DNA from: Trichomonas vaginalis G3
Lineage: Eukaryota > Parabasalia > Trichomonadida > Trichomonadidae
NCBI RefSeq assembly: GCF_026262505.1
Contig: NC_067207.1
Coordinates: 33,448,082 to 33,512,081 of the forward strand
Direction: 5' to 3'
DNA length: 64,000 nt
Part shown: positions 52,373-61,980 of the stretch, piece after piece
How the letters are laid out: every line of letters starts with the position of its first letter
Numbering within the stretch: position 1 is the stretch's first letter
Notes under the pieces: generated by a model
Told to the model about the DNA's origin: nothing
Seen by the model: the letters and a program-made list of their open reading frames with translations, nothing else
The model's database searches: none
Program-made: the position numbers and the translations under genes

Positions 52373-52545
52373 AGATGTGAAAACTTAAATTTTATAATCC
52401 CTGAGATGCACTTTCTTCGATTTTTTTAAAATTTTTGGGATAAATTTTGACATCTTTTTTTTGCTGGCGACCCCCCGTTCACAAAAAAAATATCGAGCGA
52501 AGGGGGGGGTCGCCAGCAAAAATCGAAATTTTTTTTTGGTGAACG
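52372..52545. mobile_element. Truncated hAT-like element end with GC-rich hairpin
   Basis: Begins TAGAGATGTGAAAAC at the exact point (ATGTTAAG, reversed) where the hAT element at 12611 is joined to the first TTAA copy. GGGATAAATTTTGACA matches the 35046 element. A hairpin with GCTGGCGACCCCCC arms lies at about 52460-52520, like 15641-15759. The other end is not found; the gene fragment at 52543 follows directly. Confidence 0.65.
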
Positions 52546-53271
52546 TATGGAATATCAGGCGGAACTAATTTTGCAGGAGATATGTTTAGTTCTAATTTTT
52601 TTGTTGATTGTGATGGATATATGTATGTAGGAATAGCTGATAGTTATCGACCTGATGTTAGAATTCTTAAAACGACATCCCCAAATTTACCATTAACTTT
52701 TACTCTTGATAGACAAATATCATCAGGGGCAAGTGTTTGCGATGGACTTTATCCCGACCCTTTTAATAGCACAGTTGTTTATACTAACAGTCACGACAAA
52801 ACTGTAATTTTATATAATGTTGTCGGGACAATTAACATGAATAATGTTGTTCCTCCAGAAAAACCTTCGAATATTAATGTACCAAGAAAAGGTTTTATTA
52901 ATCAAAATGTTGAAGTTAATTGGTCAGTTGTTTCATTACCAACCCAATCTGGAATATCATTAGATCAAAATATTGTGTTTTATGAATTAAATTTTTATAA
53001 TGGATCCCAATGGAACATTATTGATGATCACCTCACAGATAATTCTTGTTATATGATAATTCCGGAGTTACCTGATGTAACAATGACCCAGTTTCGTGTT
53101 CGATCATTTATTTTTTATGAACAAGAAAAAGTTTTTAATAATAACAACAATGATGAATATTTATTTTCGCAGAAAGTTGTCATTTTTGTTCTCTCAGACT
53201 GTCACACAAAATACACTATAGTATATCATATTGATCATATTTTTACTATTTTATTTTTAAATCCATCATAA
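52543..53271 (+). pseudogene. Surface protein 3' part: beta-propeller-like plus fibronectin III-like module
   Basis: Open from 52543 at the element boundary, so the 5' part is missing. DCDGYMYVGIADSYRPDVRI and DPFNSTVVYTNSHDKTVILY resemble blades of an NHL-type propeller. PPEKPSNINVPRKGFINQNV, WSVVSLPTQSG and FYELNFYNGSQWNII...TQFRVRSFIF resemble a fibronectin type III module. The end FTILFLNPS is hydrophobic. The call is by pattern only. Truncation by the transposon or by an associated deletion is likely. Confidence 0.5.
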
Positions 53272-53428
53272 AGTAATATAAATTTAAAAATCATAAAATG
53301 ATGTTACCTCATAGGAGGCTTTAGTTATTATATTAACTTTTACATATAAGCAAAAATGTTTCATAATTATTACAGAAAACTGTAAAAAATGAATAGAATA
53401 AATAAATTATCTTTATAATTTTTATGAT

Positions 53429-54004
53429 TTATTGCTTTCCAAAATACTGTGTAAGGTGAGCTTCATAATTCTTAATGTAAGAATCGAAGTCTGGGTTCTT
53501 GATAACATCATTGCATTGGAATGATGGAATTTGCTTCATTCCACAGAATTCATGGGATCTAATAATTGGGCCATGAACACTATCTGCTCCTAATCCTTTG
53601 AAGAACTGATTTGGATCTGTTAATGATTCAACAGGAGCATTCCATGTGAATGAAAGCATGAACTTCTTGTTGGGGCAGAGGCCGCCATCACCGTACTTCT
53701 TTGATGGATCCTTTCTTGAGCGGCCATCACCAGACCAAATTGCAACGAAGAAAACTTCATCAAGATATTTCTTGGCATGCCATGGTGTTCCAAACCACCA
53801 GATTGGGAACTGCTAAAGGAGAACATCTGCCCATACAATCTTCTTTACTTCTTCTTCGCAGTTGTAATTTGAATCTGCTTTTGTAACTTGAACTTCATGT
53901 CCCTTTTCTTTGAGAGATTTTACTGCGTACTCAACAAGAGCTTCATTAAGCTTGCCCTTGGAAGAAATGAATTCCTTTGCACCATCAATAATCAAGATCT
54001 TCAT
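53429..54004 (-). pseudogene. MdaB-type NAD(P)H oxidoreductase gene with one in-frame TAG
   Basis: A single frame of 191 codons plus stop, starting MKILIIDGAKEFISSKGKLN and ending YEAHLTQYFGKQ. It has the flavodoxin-like fold of MdaB/NQO-type quinone reductases: N-terminal beta strand and phosphate-binding loop, then the hallmark QFPIWWFGTPWHAKKYLDEV and SWNAP-like SFTWNAPVES near the C-terminus. Exactly one in-frame stop (TAG, 53813-53815) lies directly before QFPIWWFG. All else is intact, so this is a very young pseudogene, a sequencing error or, less likely, read-through. The enzyme would reduce quinones with NAD(P)H in the cytosol. TCATTTTTCA lies 10 bp before the ATG. Confidence 0.85.
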
Positions 54005-54014
54005 TGAGTTTTAG

Positions 54015-54024
54015 TGAAAAATGA
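54015..54024 (-). promoter_or_regulatory. Initiator-like TCATTTTTCA
   Basis: TCATTTTTCA, close to the TCA(Y/W)-type initiator of trichomonad genes (from memory), stands 10 bp upstream of the MdaB-like ATG. The identical 10-mer stands 2 bp upstream of the ATG at 63177. Confidence 0.5.
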
Positions 54025-54840
54025 AGTCGAATTTTTTCAGTATTCAGATGTATTCAAAATAACCGTCGGCCAATCGTTATTTGATAATTATTTTTCATTA
54101 TTTCAGGAAGGAAATTTATTATACTGAAAGATAAATTTTAAATTATCGGGATACAAAATTTTCTTAGAAAACTTTGAAAATAACCTCACCATTTCAGTAC
54201 AATTGAATTGACCAATCTCACTATAGTCCGCGCAAAAACACTCCTTGTATCATAACAATATATAATATAAAAGAGTAATGCTAACAAATTTTTTTCTGTT
54301 GGTGTTGTCAAGTTTCTTGTCAAAACTATTCGTTAGATTTTTTCAATGGAATTTAATGGGTAATGACAGTTACCTTGAAAATAGCAATATCAAATAAGGC
54401 ATTTAATATAGTTCTATGAAAACGATGTATTAAACCATCTTTTAATTTATCATTAACAAAAAATTTGATTTCGAGAAACTGATTTAAGAAAATTAGATTA
54501 ATGCATATCAAAAATGATTGATTTTTTCTATTAATAACTTCATAATGAATATATGGAATCAATATTTTCCCAATCAAAATTTCGAATTCAATAATCTTTA
54601 CAAAAAACAAAATAATTCCATTTAAATGAGTATTACATTAAAACATCATTATATCATTTCATGACGGGTTTAATATTAGAAAAATCAATTGAATATGATT
54701 TTAATCAATGTAGATTTTTTTGTATTTTGATGAAGATCTAATTGTTCTAATGCTTAATCAAAAGATCATTAAATTTTATTATATTTTTTGCTTCTTGTAA
54801 ACTTCTCAAATTTGATGCATTTTGAAATTTTTATTGTTTA
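54025..54840. other. AT-rich intergenic region
   Basis: No gene, repeat or element recognised. Short AT-rich frames occur (for example 54353-54610 on the minus strand) without recognisable pattern. Confidence 0.5.
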
Positions 54841-55652
54841 ATGGAAGAAGAAGATGTCGGCGAGAATTTTTCACTAGATATTGCAAGTAGTGATCTTTCC
54901 AAGTGCTTTACAGAGAATTGCCTAGTCTACAATTAACTCCTGTAACTGATAACATAGATACATTTACAAAATCAGATAATTTCCCAAATGCCTGGTTTGG
55001 AAATCTTACAGTTCAAAAATTATATAAACCTACATTCCCTGGTTTGGAAGCTAACACAAATGCTTTAGCAGTGGTTAGAATGATATGCATTATTAACATT
55101 TTAGAGAAATACAATGAACTAAAGAAAAGTGTCATATGCAATTTCAAGAAAAAGATGGAAATAATGAAATATGATAAACAAATTGATCAAAATACTGCCC
55201 AGAAGGAAGTTGATGATTGTGTTAACTGCCTAAATCATATCGCAAAATCTGCTGAAAATCAAATAGAAAACATTTTACACTCAACAAAAAACAAAGCTGA
55301 TGATTCATTGAACCTTAATAAACTTGATATTGAGAAAGAAAGAGAAGTTTGTAAGATCATATTTGGTACAGATATCAAATCAAAACTTCCTCATGGCATA
55401 GTCGATAATCTTTGCAAGAAAATTCAAAAAGACAAAATAAAGATTCAAAGACTGATTGCTCAAAGACGATATTTCTTAAAAGAGAAATATGCAAAAGATG
55501 AGGGGTCTAGACCAAAATGGGTTCCAAAAGAAATCACAGCTCAAATGTTATTAGAATTTTCTCAAGGAACAAGAAATGCAATTAATATTGGATCTAGTGA
55601 ACCAAATACACAAGATGTTATCCTAACATTTTATCAATTGCCATTGTTTTAA
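54841..55652 (+). CDS. Coiled-coil protein, unknown; 5' frame change
   Basis: An ATG at 54841 gives MEEEDVGENFSLDIASSDLS but ends soon. The main frame, open from about 54903, runs 249 residues: LQLTPVTDNIDTFTKSDNFP, LYKPTFPGLEANTNALAVVR, then helical coiled-coil regions rich in K, E and N, and closes TRNAINIGSSEPNTQDVILTFYQLP. The start is unclear: a frameshift or a very short intron between about 54890 and 54920 would join the two parts. No domain family is recognised. A host gene, probably cytoplasmic. Confidence 0.5.
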
Positions 55653-55858
55653 AATAATATTACTTATTTTACCAATCAATTATAAGAATAAAATAATAAT
55701 CAAAATTATTTGCGTTTAAAAGTATAGTTGGTATGAATTTGGAAGGAATTTCAAATTTATATTCCAATAAAAAGAAGGAAGTTAAAAAAAATTGGTAATT
55801 ACGAAAACGCAATTGATTTATACAAACAAAGAAATGATAATTGAATTGATATCAGAAG

Positions 55859-56341
55859 TTAACGAATGAAAGTCAATGAACTAGGAATTCCGCAATAATC
55901 CATGATAGAAGCTGTATTTGATATTAAACCAACTGGTTGCAATGGTCTAGAAATATCTATTTCTTCCTGATCTTTGATAATATTATCAGGGTTTGGTTCT
56001 TCAGGTTCGACTTCTATATTAAGATTATTGTAATACGGCATCTGATCTGTAGAACTTCCCCAATGAATAACACGTGGTTGATTAGATTCTACTTGTTTTC
56101 GAAGATTTTTGATTTCGTTAGTTGTTGGGAGGCGAGATTGAGGCCTTGAGGGAGATCTTCCAAATGATTTGAAAGGTTGTTTTGTCATTACTGACTTCGG
56201 ACGACGTGCAGAAGTTGGGCAAGATTTTGGAATTGATTCGATATCAAGAGAAACGACGTTTTTAGGTGCAAACCTTAATCCTGTTTGTTTTGGTACTAAT
56301 TTTTTAGCATGATTACGTGTTGTTTTTGGAGAGTAAATACT
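55859..56341 (-). pseudogene. Unknown low-complexity protein with 5' frame change
   Basis: The minus-strand frame is open from 56341 with a possible ATG at 56188. Basic and proline-rich first (RNHAKKLVPKQTGLRFAPK, SARRPKSVMTKQPFKSFGRS), later acidic (VEPEEPNPDNIIKDQEEIDI). Directly upstream, in another frame, a compatible stretch (RPMTPIHYVSEIGDLPEVF) suggests the gene extends to about 56425 and is frameshifted near 56335. No family is recognised. It is convergent with the coiled-coil gene. Confidence 0.45.
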
Positions 56342-57032
56342 TCAGGTAAATCTCCGATTTCGCTAACGTAATGAATAGGAGTCATAGGTCTACTTACTTC
56401 TGTTTCAAATAGGCCGCAGTTACAGCCTCATATCGGATAAAAATTTTTTTAACGGATATTTTTATGATGTTTACGTAGATTTTATGGAAAATCTAACTTG
56501 TCTCGGAAAAATTTTATAGCTGTCTCTAGCTCGAACTTAAGTGAATGGTTGGAATACTCAATGCAATTACTTTTACCTGAATTCATACATATATTGTTCA
56601 ATTTGTATTCAATTCTCGATTTTATACAGACAATACAGAACGTTGAACTAGATACATACTATTTAAAGTTACAGCACATTAACAGAAAGTATTTTTACCA
56701 GAGCATTACCTTTTATTTAACATTTCGATTACTTTAATATTGCAATATTTGATGCTGCTTGAAAAAAATCTTTCTACGTGTTTATGCCTATGATGAATCA
56801 TAGATGTAAATATATGATTACCAAGTCTATTTAAAAATTTTTATTTTTTTGACATTCGTTTTGTTTCTCTTACTTTCCAAGATGTTGTTCGTTCTGAAAT
56901 TTTACAATATCCCAAATAGAGATTCAAATTAAAGAATATTTGTAATAAAAAATAAAAAATTAAGTAAATCAAGAACTGAAGATCTTTAAAATAAGAAATA
57001 AAAATGATTTTTAGTAATTGGAATAGTACAAT
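56342..57032. other. AT-rich region with one doubtful open frame
   Basis: Apart from the possible 5' extension of the minus-strand gene (to about 56425) no gene is clear. A 79-residue plus-strand frame (56498-56737, LSEWLEYSMQLLLPEFIHIL) lacks an ATG start and could be a remnant or chance. Confidence 0.4.
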
Positions 57033-57530
57033 TTAATCGCATTTCATAATAAGATCTAAGATGAGACCGAAACCTAAAGTAGAGAGCAATGCAACATTTG
57101 GAACAAATGAGCCTCTGCAATTGATATTATCATCACCCCAAATAACTGCATTTGTGCAATAATACTTTCCTTTGACCTTAATTGCTAGAGAAATGGCAAA
57201 TCCGAGAACTGCTAAGCAAATACCCATTGCTGCCCAGAAGAAAATAATTCCAAGACATTTGCAGCATTCAAAATTCCAGAAAATGAACCAAACAACCCAC
57301 GCAGCACAGCCAGCCATGCAGAAGAAACAGCAAGAGGCAACAATATTGAAAAGTTCTGTGTATGTCTTGGTTCTCCAGTCTTTGCTAACTTGGTTTAGGT
57401 TCTTTGCCCATCTGATGTACCAAACTGTGAGGCCTGCAAGACCAGCAACAGTTGCCAAGAAGGCAATGACACATAATACGCGTTTAATAATAGACTTCTT
57501 TTTGAAGAAATCATTCAATCTGCAACCCAT
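57033..57530 (-). CDS. Four-helix membrane protein, unknown family
   Basis: 165 residues, complete, starting MGCRLNDFFKKKSIIKRVLC. It has four hydrophobic segments (about 18-38 VLCVIAFLATVAGLAGLTVW; 60-80 FFCMAGCAAWVVWFIFW; 88-112 LGIIFFWAAMGICLAVLGFA; 143-162 NVALLSTLGFGLILDLI). A cysteine-containing loop (KGKYYCTNAVIWGDDNINCR) lies between the last two, giving a tetraspan layout reminiscent of tetraspanin- or claudin-like proteins but without their signature CCG or GLW motifs. Amphiphilic start and codon use look like a real host gene. TTCACATCATTTC, an initiator-like string, lies 10-20 bp before the ATG. Confidence 0.7.
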   Translation of the reverse strand: MGCRLNDFFKKKSIIKRVLCVIAFLATVAGLAGLTVWYIRWAKNLNQVSKDWRTKTYTELFNIVASCCFFCMAGCAAWVVWFIFWNFECCKCLGIIFFWAAMGICLAVLGFAISLAIKVKGKYYCTNAVIWGDDNINCRGSFVPNVALLSTLGFGLILDLIMKCD

Positions 57531-57850
57531 TCTGAAGAAATGATGTGAATTTTATAACTTTTTATGATTGTTCAGAATTGAGATAGTATTCAATTTTGGC
57601 TGCCGAGCCATTATTGTGTTATTCAATATACTAAACCAAATCATAGTAGAATTATTTTACAGAACATTTTACAGTTTATGAAAGTTTCAATATTTTTACA
57701 CAGTGGAATCAAATTTATATCAATATGTAGCGATGGTTATATAAAACGAAATCATTTCTCACAAAAATTGTGTGATGATAAAAAACAATTGAGAAGAAAT
57801 AAAGTCCAATTCAAACATATCTGAATTATCAATCATGAAATATCTTCGAT
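57531..57850. other. AT-rich intergenic region
   Basis: No gene or repeat recognised. The foldback element begins at 57851. Confidence 0.5.
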
Positions 57851-59413
57851 TGTTGCATGCTAAGTAGTGTCAACGATAGAAATTGAGAGCCTATTAATCG
57901 TCGAGGAAGTACGATTATTTTTTGGGCGAAAAAGTATCTTAAAATATGATTATTAATATGTTTTTAAAATAAAAAATTTGAAAGTTAATTTGAGATTCTG
58001 ATATAATTTTTTGAATGAAAAAAATAAATATAGTCTATATGAGTTTTTGAATAATCACACTTGAGATATATCTAAAAAATAATTAAAAATAGAGTTTGAG
58101 AAGACTTTTCAAGGTGTAATGAAAAGTGTGATATAGAAAATAATTATAGATATTTTAATTTTATATATTGTGCTAAGCATTATATTAAATTTTTAGGAAA
58201 AACACTTTTCATAAGTATTCAATATTTGAAAATACGCTCCAAAAAAGAATAGATTCTTTTATATTCGCTTATATAAAAGGAGACTCTCTATCAGATGCGA
58301 ATGCCTGAATTCAGCACCTCTGATAGAGAGTTTCCTCTTATATAAGCAAATCTTTTTCATTCGTTTTTGTTAATATAAAAACATAAAATCTACCAATATG
58401 AGAAATTAAACCCTGCGAGGCACCAGTCTAGAACTGGCACTTCGCAGGGTTGAATTTCTCTTGACAAAATACAATAATCAAATGCTCCAAAGTTTTCAAA
58501 TTTTTATTAGGAATAGGAGCCTACAAAGCACTGATTATATATCAGTGCCTGGTAGGCTCCTATTCCTTCTCTAAATGGGAGAAACTTTGTTTGAATAAGA
58601 TAACATGCGAACAAAGTTTCTCCCATTTAGAGTGGGATTTGGAGGGTGGGAGGTACATAGATAGACTATGTATCTCTCACCCTCCAATTCCCTCGGGAAA
58701 GTTCGAAAACTTTGGTGCAATCAGCAACGATTGCACCAAAGTTTTTGCGTTTAATTGAAGGAATTGCTCTTTATGATATATACAGTTACAATGCATATAT
58801 CATAAGGAGCAATTCCTTCCAGATATCTGGCAAACTTGCTCGCAATGGTTCACAATTGCGAACAAGTTTTGTCATTTGTCAAGAGAAATTAAACCCTGCG
58901 AAGCGCCAGTTCTAGACTGGTGCCTCGCAGGGTTTAATTTCTCATATTGGTAGATTTTTATGTTTTTATATTAACAATAACTCATGAAAAAGATCCGCTT
59001 ATATAAGAGGAAACTCTCTATCAGAGGTGCTGAATTCATGCATTCGCATCTGATAGAGAGTTTCCTTTTATATAAGCAAATATAAGAGAATCTATTTTTT
59101 TTGGACCGTATTCTCAAATATTGAATACTTATGAAAAGTGTTTTTTTCTAAAAATCTCAGAATATATTTACAATAGTAAAATAAATAAGATATTTAAATT
59201 TATTTTTAAATGCTTTTTTTATATGAGATTCTCAAAAGTTATATCAAAAGTCTGTTTTTTTCTAAAATCTAATATCATAATCTATTTCTCATTTTAAGTA
59301 CATCTTAATTCATTTTATTTTCTATATTTTTTCAATATTTTTGAGGGAATTGTGTTGCTTCCCCGACGATAAAATTGAGAGGTTTACACATTGACACTAC
59401 TTAGCATGCAACA
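57851..59413. mobile_element. 1.56-kb foldback element with about ten consecutive hairpins
   Basis: Perfect 23-bp inverted ends: TGTTGCATGCTAAGTAGTGT then CAA at 57851-57873, with the exact complement at 59391-59413. CGAT lies directly outside on both sides (57847-57850 and 59414-59417), a possible 4-bp target duplication. Hairpins in order: 58267-58347, 58400-58460, 58509-58567, 58573-58628, 58634-58692, 58707-58745, 58757-58819, 58830-58872, 58883-58943, 58997-59077. The first and last are reverse complements of one another with two mismatches in 81 bp, and the second and ninth likewise are near-identical, while the six inner hairpins are all different. No gene. Confidence 0.9.
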
Positions 59414-59490
59414 CGATAATAGAGATTGGGACAAAGTTGCAATTCGGCACTTTTTGTAAAAAAAATGGGGTCATACTCATAATGAATAGA

Positions 59491-59775
59491 GACTTATAGC
59501 CAAGTCTTGATATCATGCAGGGAGAATATACATTGATAAGCAATTATATTTTATAGTAGTAGTATTCAGAAATTCTTACAATTTACAATACAATTTTCAA
59601 AAATGGATAAAGACTTATAGCCAAGTCTTGATATCATGCAGGGAGAATATACATTGATAAGCAATTATATTTTATAGTAGTAGTATTCAGAAATTCTTAC
59701 AATTTACAATACAATTTTCAAAAATGGATAAAGACCAATAGCCAAGTCTTGATATCATGCAGGGAGACTCTCTAC
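59491..59775. repeat. 121-bp tandem repeat, about 2.3 copies
   Basis: GACTTATAGCCAAGTCTTGA recurs at 59491 and 59612, and with small changes (GACCAATAGCCAAGTCTTGA) at 59733: exactly 121 bp apart each time. Each unit begins with a small hairpin (AGACTT...AAGTCT). No similarity by eye to the 121-bp repeat at 16245. Not coding. Confidence 0.9.
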
Positions 59776-59976
59776 AAATACAAAAATTGATTATCATAAG
59801 GAAATACAAATTTATCAATTTTCATGTGAAAATTACATAAATTTGTTCTCCAATAAATAGCAATAATACTTTGAATGTTATATTAAGTAATATAGCTTCA
59901 GGTAAATAAGCTTACACTTCAAAAATATACTGTTTATTCATTAATTTTAAAAAAAGTCCAAATTATCTAATCTTGC

Positions 59977-60222
59977 TTACTCTTCCTTTAAACTTCTTTG
60001 TGCCAAATTTAATATTGTCTTCAAAGATGGAATAAGGACATTAGGTTCAATCCTTCGGCTTTCGACAATTTCCAAAATGTGTTGAATTAATTTCAAACAT
60101 TCATCGTGTTTTGAAGCTCTTTGCTCAACAATCCGATTACCTGCCCTTGTAAGAATTCTTACTGCTCTATCTTCATTCAAAACATTAGCGACTTGAACCT
60201 TAATAATCGCATTTGGAATCAC
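59977..60222 (-). CDS. Small protein or fragment, unknown
   Basis: 81 residues from ATG 60222 (MIPNAIIKVQVANVLNEDRA), helical, ending LIPSLKTILNLAQRSLKEE; this may be one or two armadillo-like helices. The frame stays open upstream to about 60275 and there encodes a hydrophobic stretch (KIVFYIVITLITVVIP), so the real start or an upstream exon may differ. No family is recognised. Confidence 0.4.
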   Translation of the reverse strand: MIPNAIIKVQVANVLNEDRAVRILTRAGNRIVEQRASKHDECLKLIQHILEIVESRRIEPNVLIPSLKTILNLAQRSLKEE

Positions 60223-60890
60223 AACAGTGATGAGAGTTATGACGATATAAAAAACTATTTTATTATACTCATTCGAAATTAAAAATAATAAAATTTATAT
60301 ATATTAATTTCATTAAATCAAGGTTAAAAATCTCACCGGAAAAATAACCTCAGTGTGATAAATTTATCACCGGAAAAATTTACAATAAGGTTAATACCGA
60401 AAATATCGAAAAATAAACATTTAAGGTTAATTTAAGAGTATGCACTTTTGTCACCTACTCCACGATAATATTAAAATTAAACAAATCTAATTTTCGAATA
60501 AAAACAATTTATTCAATTATTTACAGATAGATATTATTAGAAATCTACTATAGATACAATAAGTTGGCATCGCTAAACTTCAAAATGATCTCTCAAGCTT
60601 AAATTATGACGAAATCAATTCAAAAATGATTGTAAATATCATTTTAGAAGAGAAAATAATAAGAACAACATCTCATTATCAGGAATATAAGGTATTTTAA
60701 ACAGATATTCATGTCTAATTAAGGTTTTATTGAGAATTTTGATCAAATTTTTAAGGATAAATCAAAGTTTTTGGATTCGTAGTTAAGCAAAATAAAATAT
60801 TTTTGTTTTCTAAAATAATTTTTAAGCAAACAATAGACAAAACAAACCTCAAAAAATCAAAATAAATTTAACCTTTCAAAACCACAAGAA
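60223..60890. other. AT-rich intergenic region
   Basis: No gene. TCACCGGAAAAAT is repeated at 60336 and 60366. Nothing else recognised. Confidence 0.5.
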
Positions 60891-61814
60891 TTAGATATGT
60901 GTCTTAGCATTAAATACGTTTCTAAAAGCTCTTCTTGCAGTTCGATTGCTTAAACACTGTTCCTGAACTTGTTCATTAGTATATACGTATTCTTCTGCAT
61001 TTACTTGTGGATAACGACTGAAAGGACATTGTCCTAATGGAGGAATAACAGGATTCGATGGTTTGAAGCCTTTTGTGGATTCTGGGGAAAATGTATCTTT
61101 ATATACTGAATACATTAAAGATCTAGATGTAGAAGGAGGTTCTCTTAATCTTGGAGAGTTTGGATTGGTTTGTACATACGTATTATTCATTAAATGGTCT
61201 TCTTTCAGGATTCTTTTGTAAAGATAAGCTTGTCCTCGTGGACTGCTCTCGAAATCAGGAGCTTTGTCAATATATGGATAGTAGTTTGCGTTTGTATCAC
61301 ACCAATTGGCTATTTCTCTGATAAAAGCGATATTTAATTCAGCAGTCGGTAAAATTCTCTCCATTGCTAATGGATTGAATAATTTTCGGCATTGAAACTC
61401 GATAATGTTTGATTTTGGTTGTTGAACTCCTGCATATTTTGATGAATTTCCAAATATTCCTTGCTCCATGATTTGGGAGCGTCTTGTAACATCCATTTGC
61501 TTTCTTCTTGGAGATATTTGTGGGAAGCAGTGATTTACATCGATAACAGAGGTTGCTGTAGTAAGAACAAATTCAGGCTGAGGTTCCAGAACGCCTGTAA
61601 CGAGTTTTGGTAGCTTCTTGATAGTCATTCCTCCCTTTAGAAGCGCGATAAGCTTTGATCTCTTCTTTTCATCGTGGATTAGAGCCCATGTTTTTACTGG
61701 TTTAATATAATTAGGATTAAATGATTGTTCTATTAGTGATTCTATTTCCTGTGTCAATGGATGCTCTTTCTCCTGCAATAATATTGTTCTAAGATCAGCT
61801 TTTAGTGTATTCAT
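60891..61814 (-). CDS. Unrecognised 307-residue protein
   Basis: Start placed at ATG 61814 (MNTLKADLRTILLQEKEHPL), because the longer open frame upstream overlaps the neighbouring gene and has no gene-like pattern. It contains KTWALIHDEKKRSKLIALLK, LPKLVTGVLEPQPEFVLTTA, FQCRKLFNPLAMERILPTAE, then proline/serine-rich PRLREPPSTSRSLMYSVYKD and PPLGQCPFSRYPQVNAEE. The end is basic (SNRTARRAFRNVF). No family is recognised. It is 166 bp downstream of the gene at 61981-63177 on the same strand, with a GC-rich hairpin in between. The higher GC of this block fits either a well-expressed host gene or virus-like cargo. Confidence 0.6.
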   Translation of the reverse strand: MNTLKADLRTILLQEKEHPLTQEIESLIEQSFNPNYIKPVKTWALIHDEKKRSKLIALLKGGMTIKKLPKLVTGVLEPQPEFVLTTATSVIDVNHCFPQISPRRKQMDVTRRSQIMEQGIFGNSSKYAGVQQPKSNIIEFQCRKLFNPLAMERILPTAELNIAFIREIANWCDTNANYYPYIDKAPDFESSPRGQAYLYKRILKEDHLMNNTYVQTNPNSPRLREPPSTSRSLMYSVYKDTFSPESTKGFKPSNPVIPPLGQCPFSRYPQVNAEEYVYTNEQVQEQCLSNRTARRAFRNVFNAKTHI

Positions 61815-61895
61815 TCCTTTACACGAAAAAAAATTGAAAAATCTCGTTGATAAGATTACAACAAACGAGATCCGATCAAAGCAGGTCAGGTGAGT

Positions 61896-61928
61896 GGGGC
61901 TTCCAGGCACTTCGTGCCCTCTAGCCCC
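61896..61928 (-). repeat. GC-rich GAA-loop hairpin between two genes
   Basis: On the minus strand GGGGC ... GGCAC-GAA-GTGCC ... GCCCC: a two-level stem with a GAA triloop, as in the double hairpins at 3872 and 7593. It lies in the gap between two co-directional genes. Confidence 0.6.
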
Positions 61929-61980
61929 TAAAAAACCTAGAGGAGAACTAAAAAAATTATATAGTAAAAAATTAAAGTTT

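Noticed and set aside
57851-59413. rRNA or other structured RNA gene at the hairpin cluster
   Set aside because: No conserved RNA signature. The mirrored order of hairpins within inverted terminal repeats fits a foldback DNA element better.
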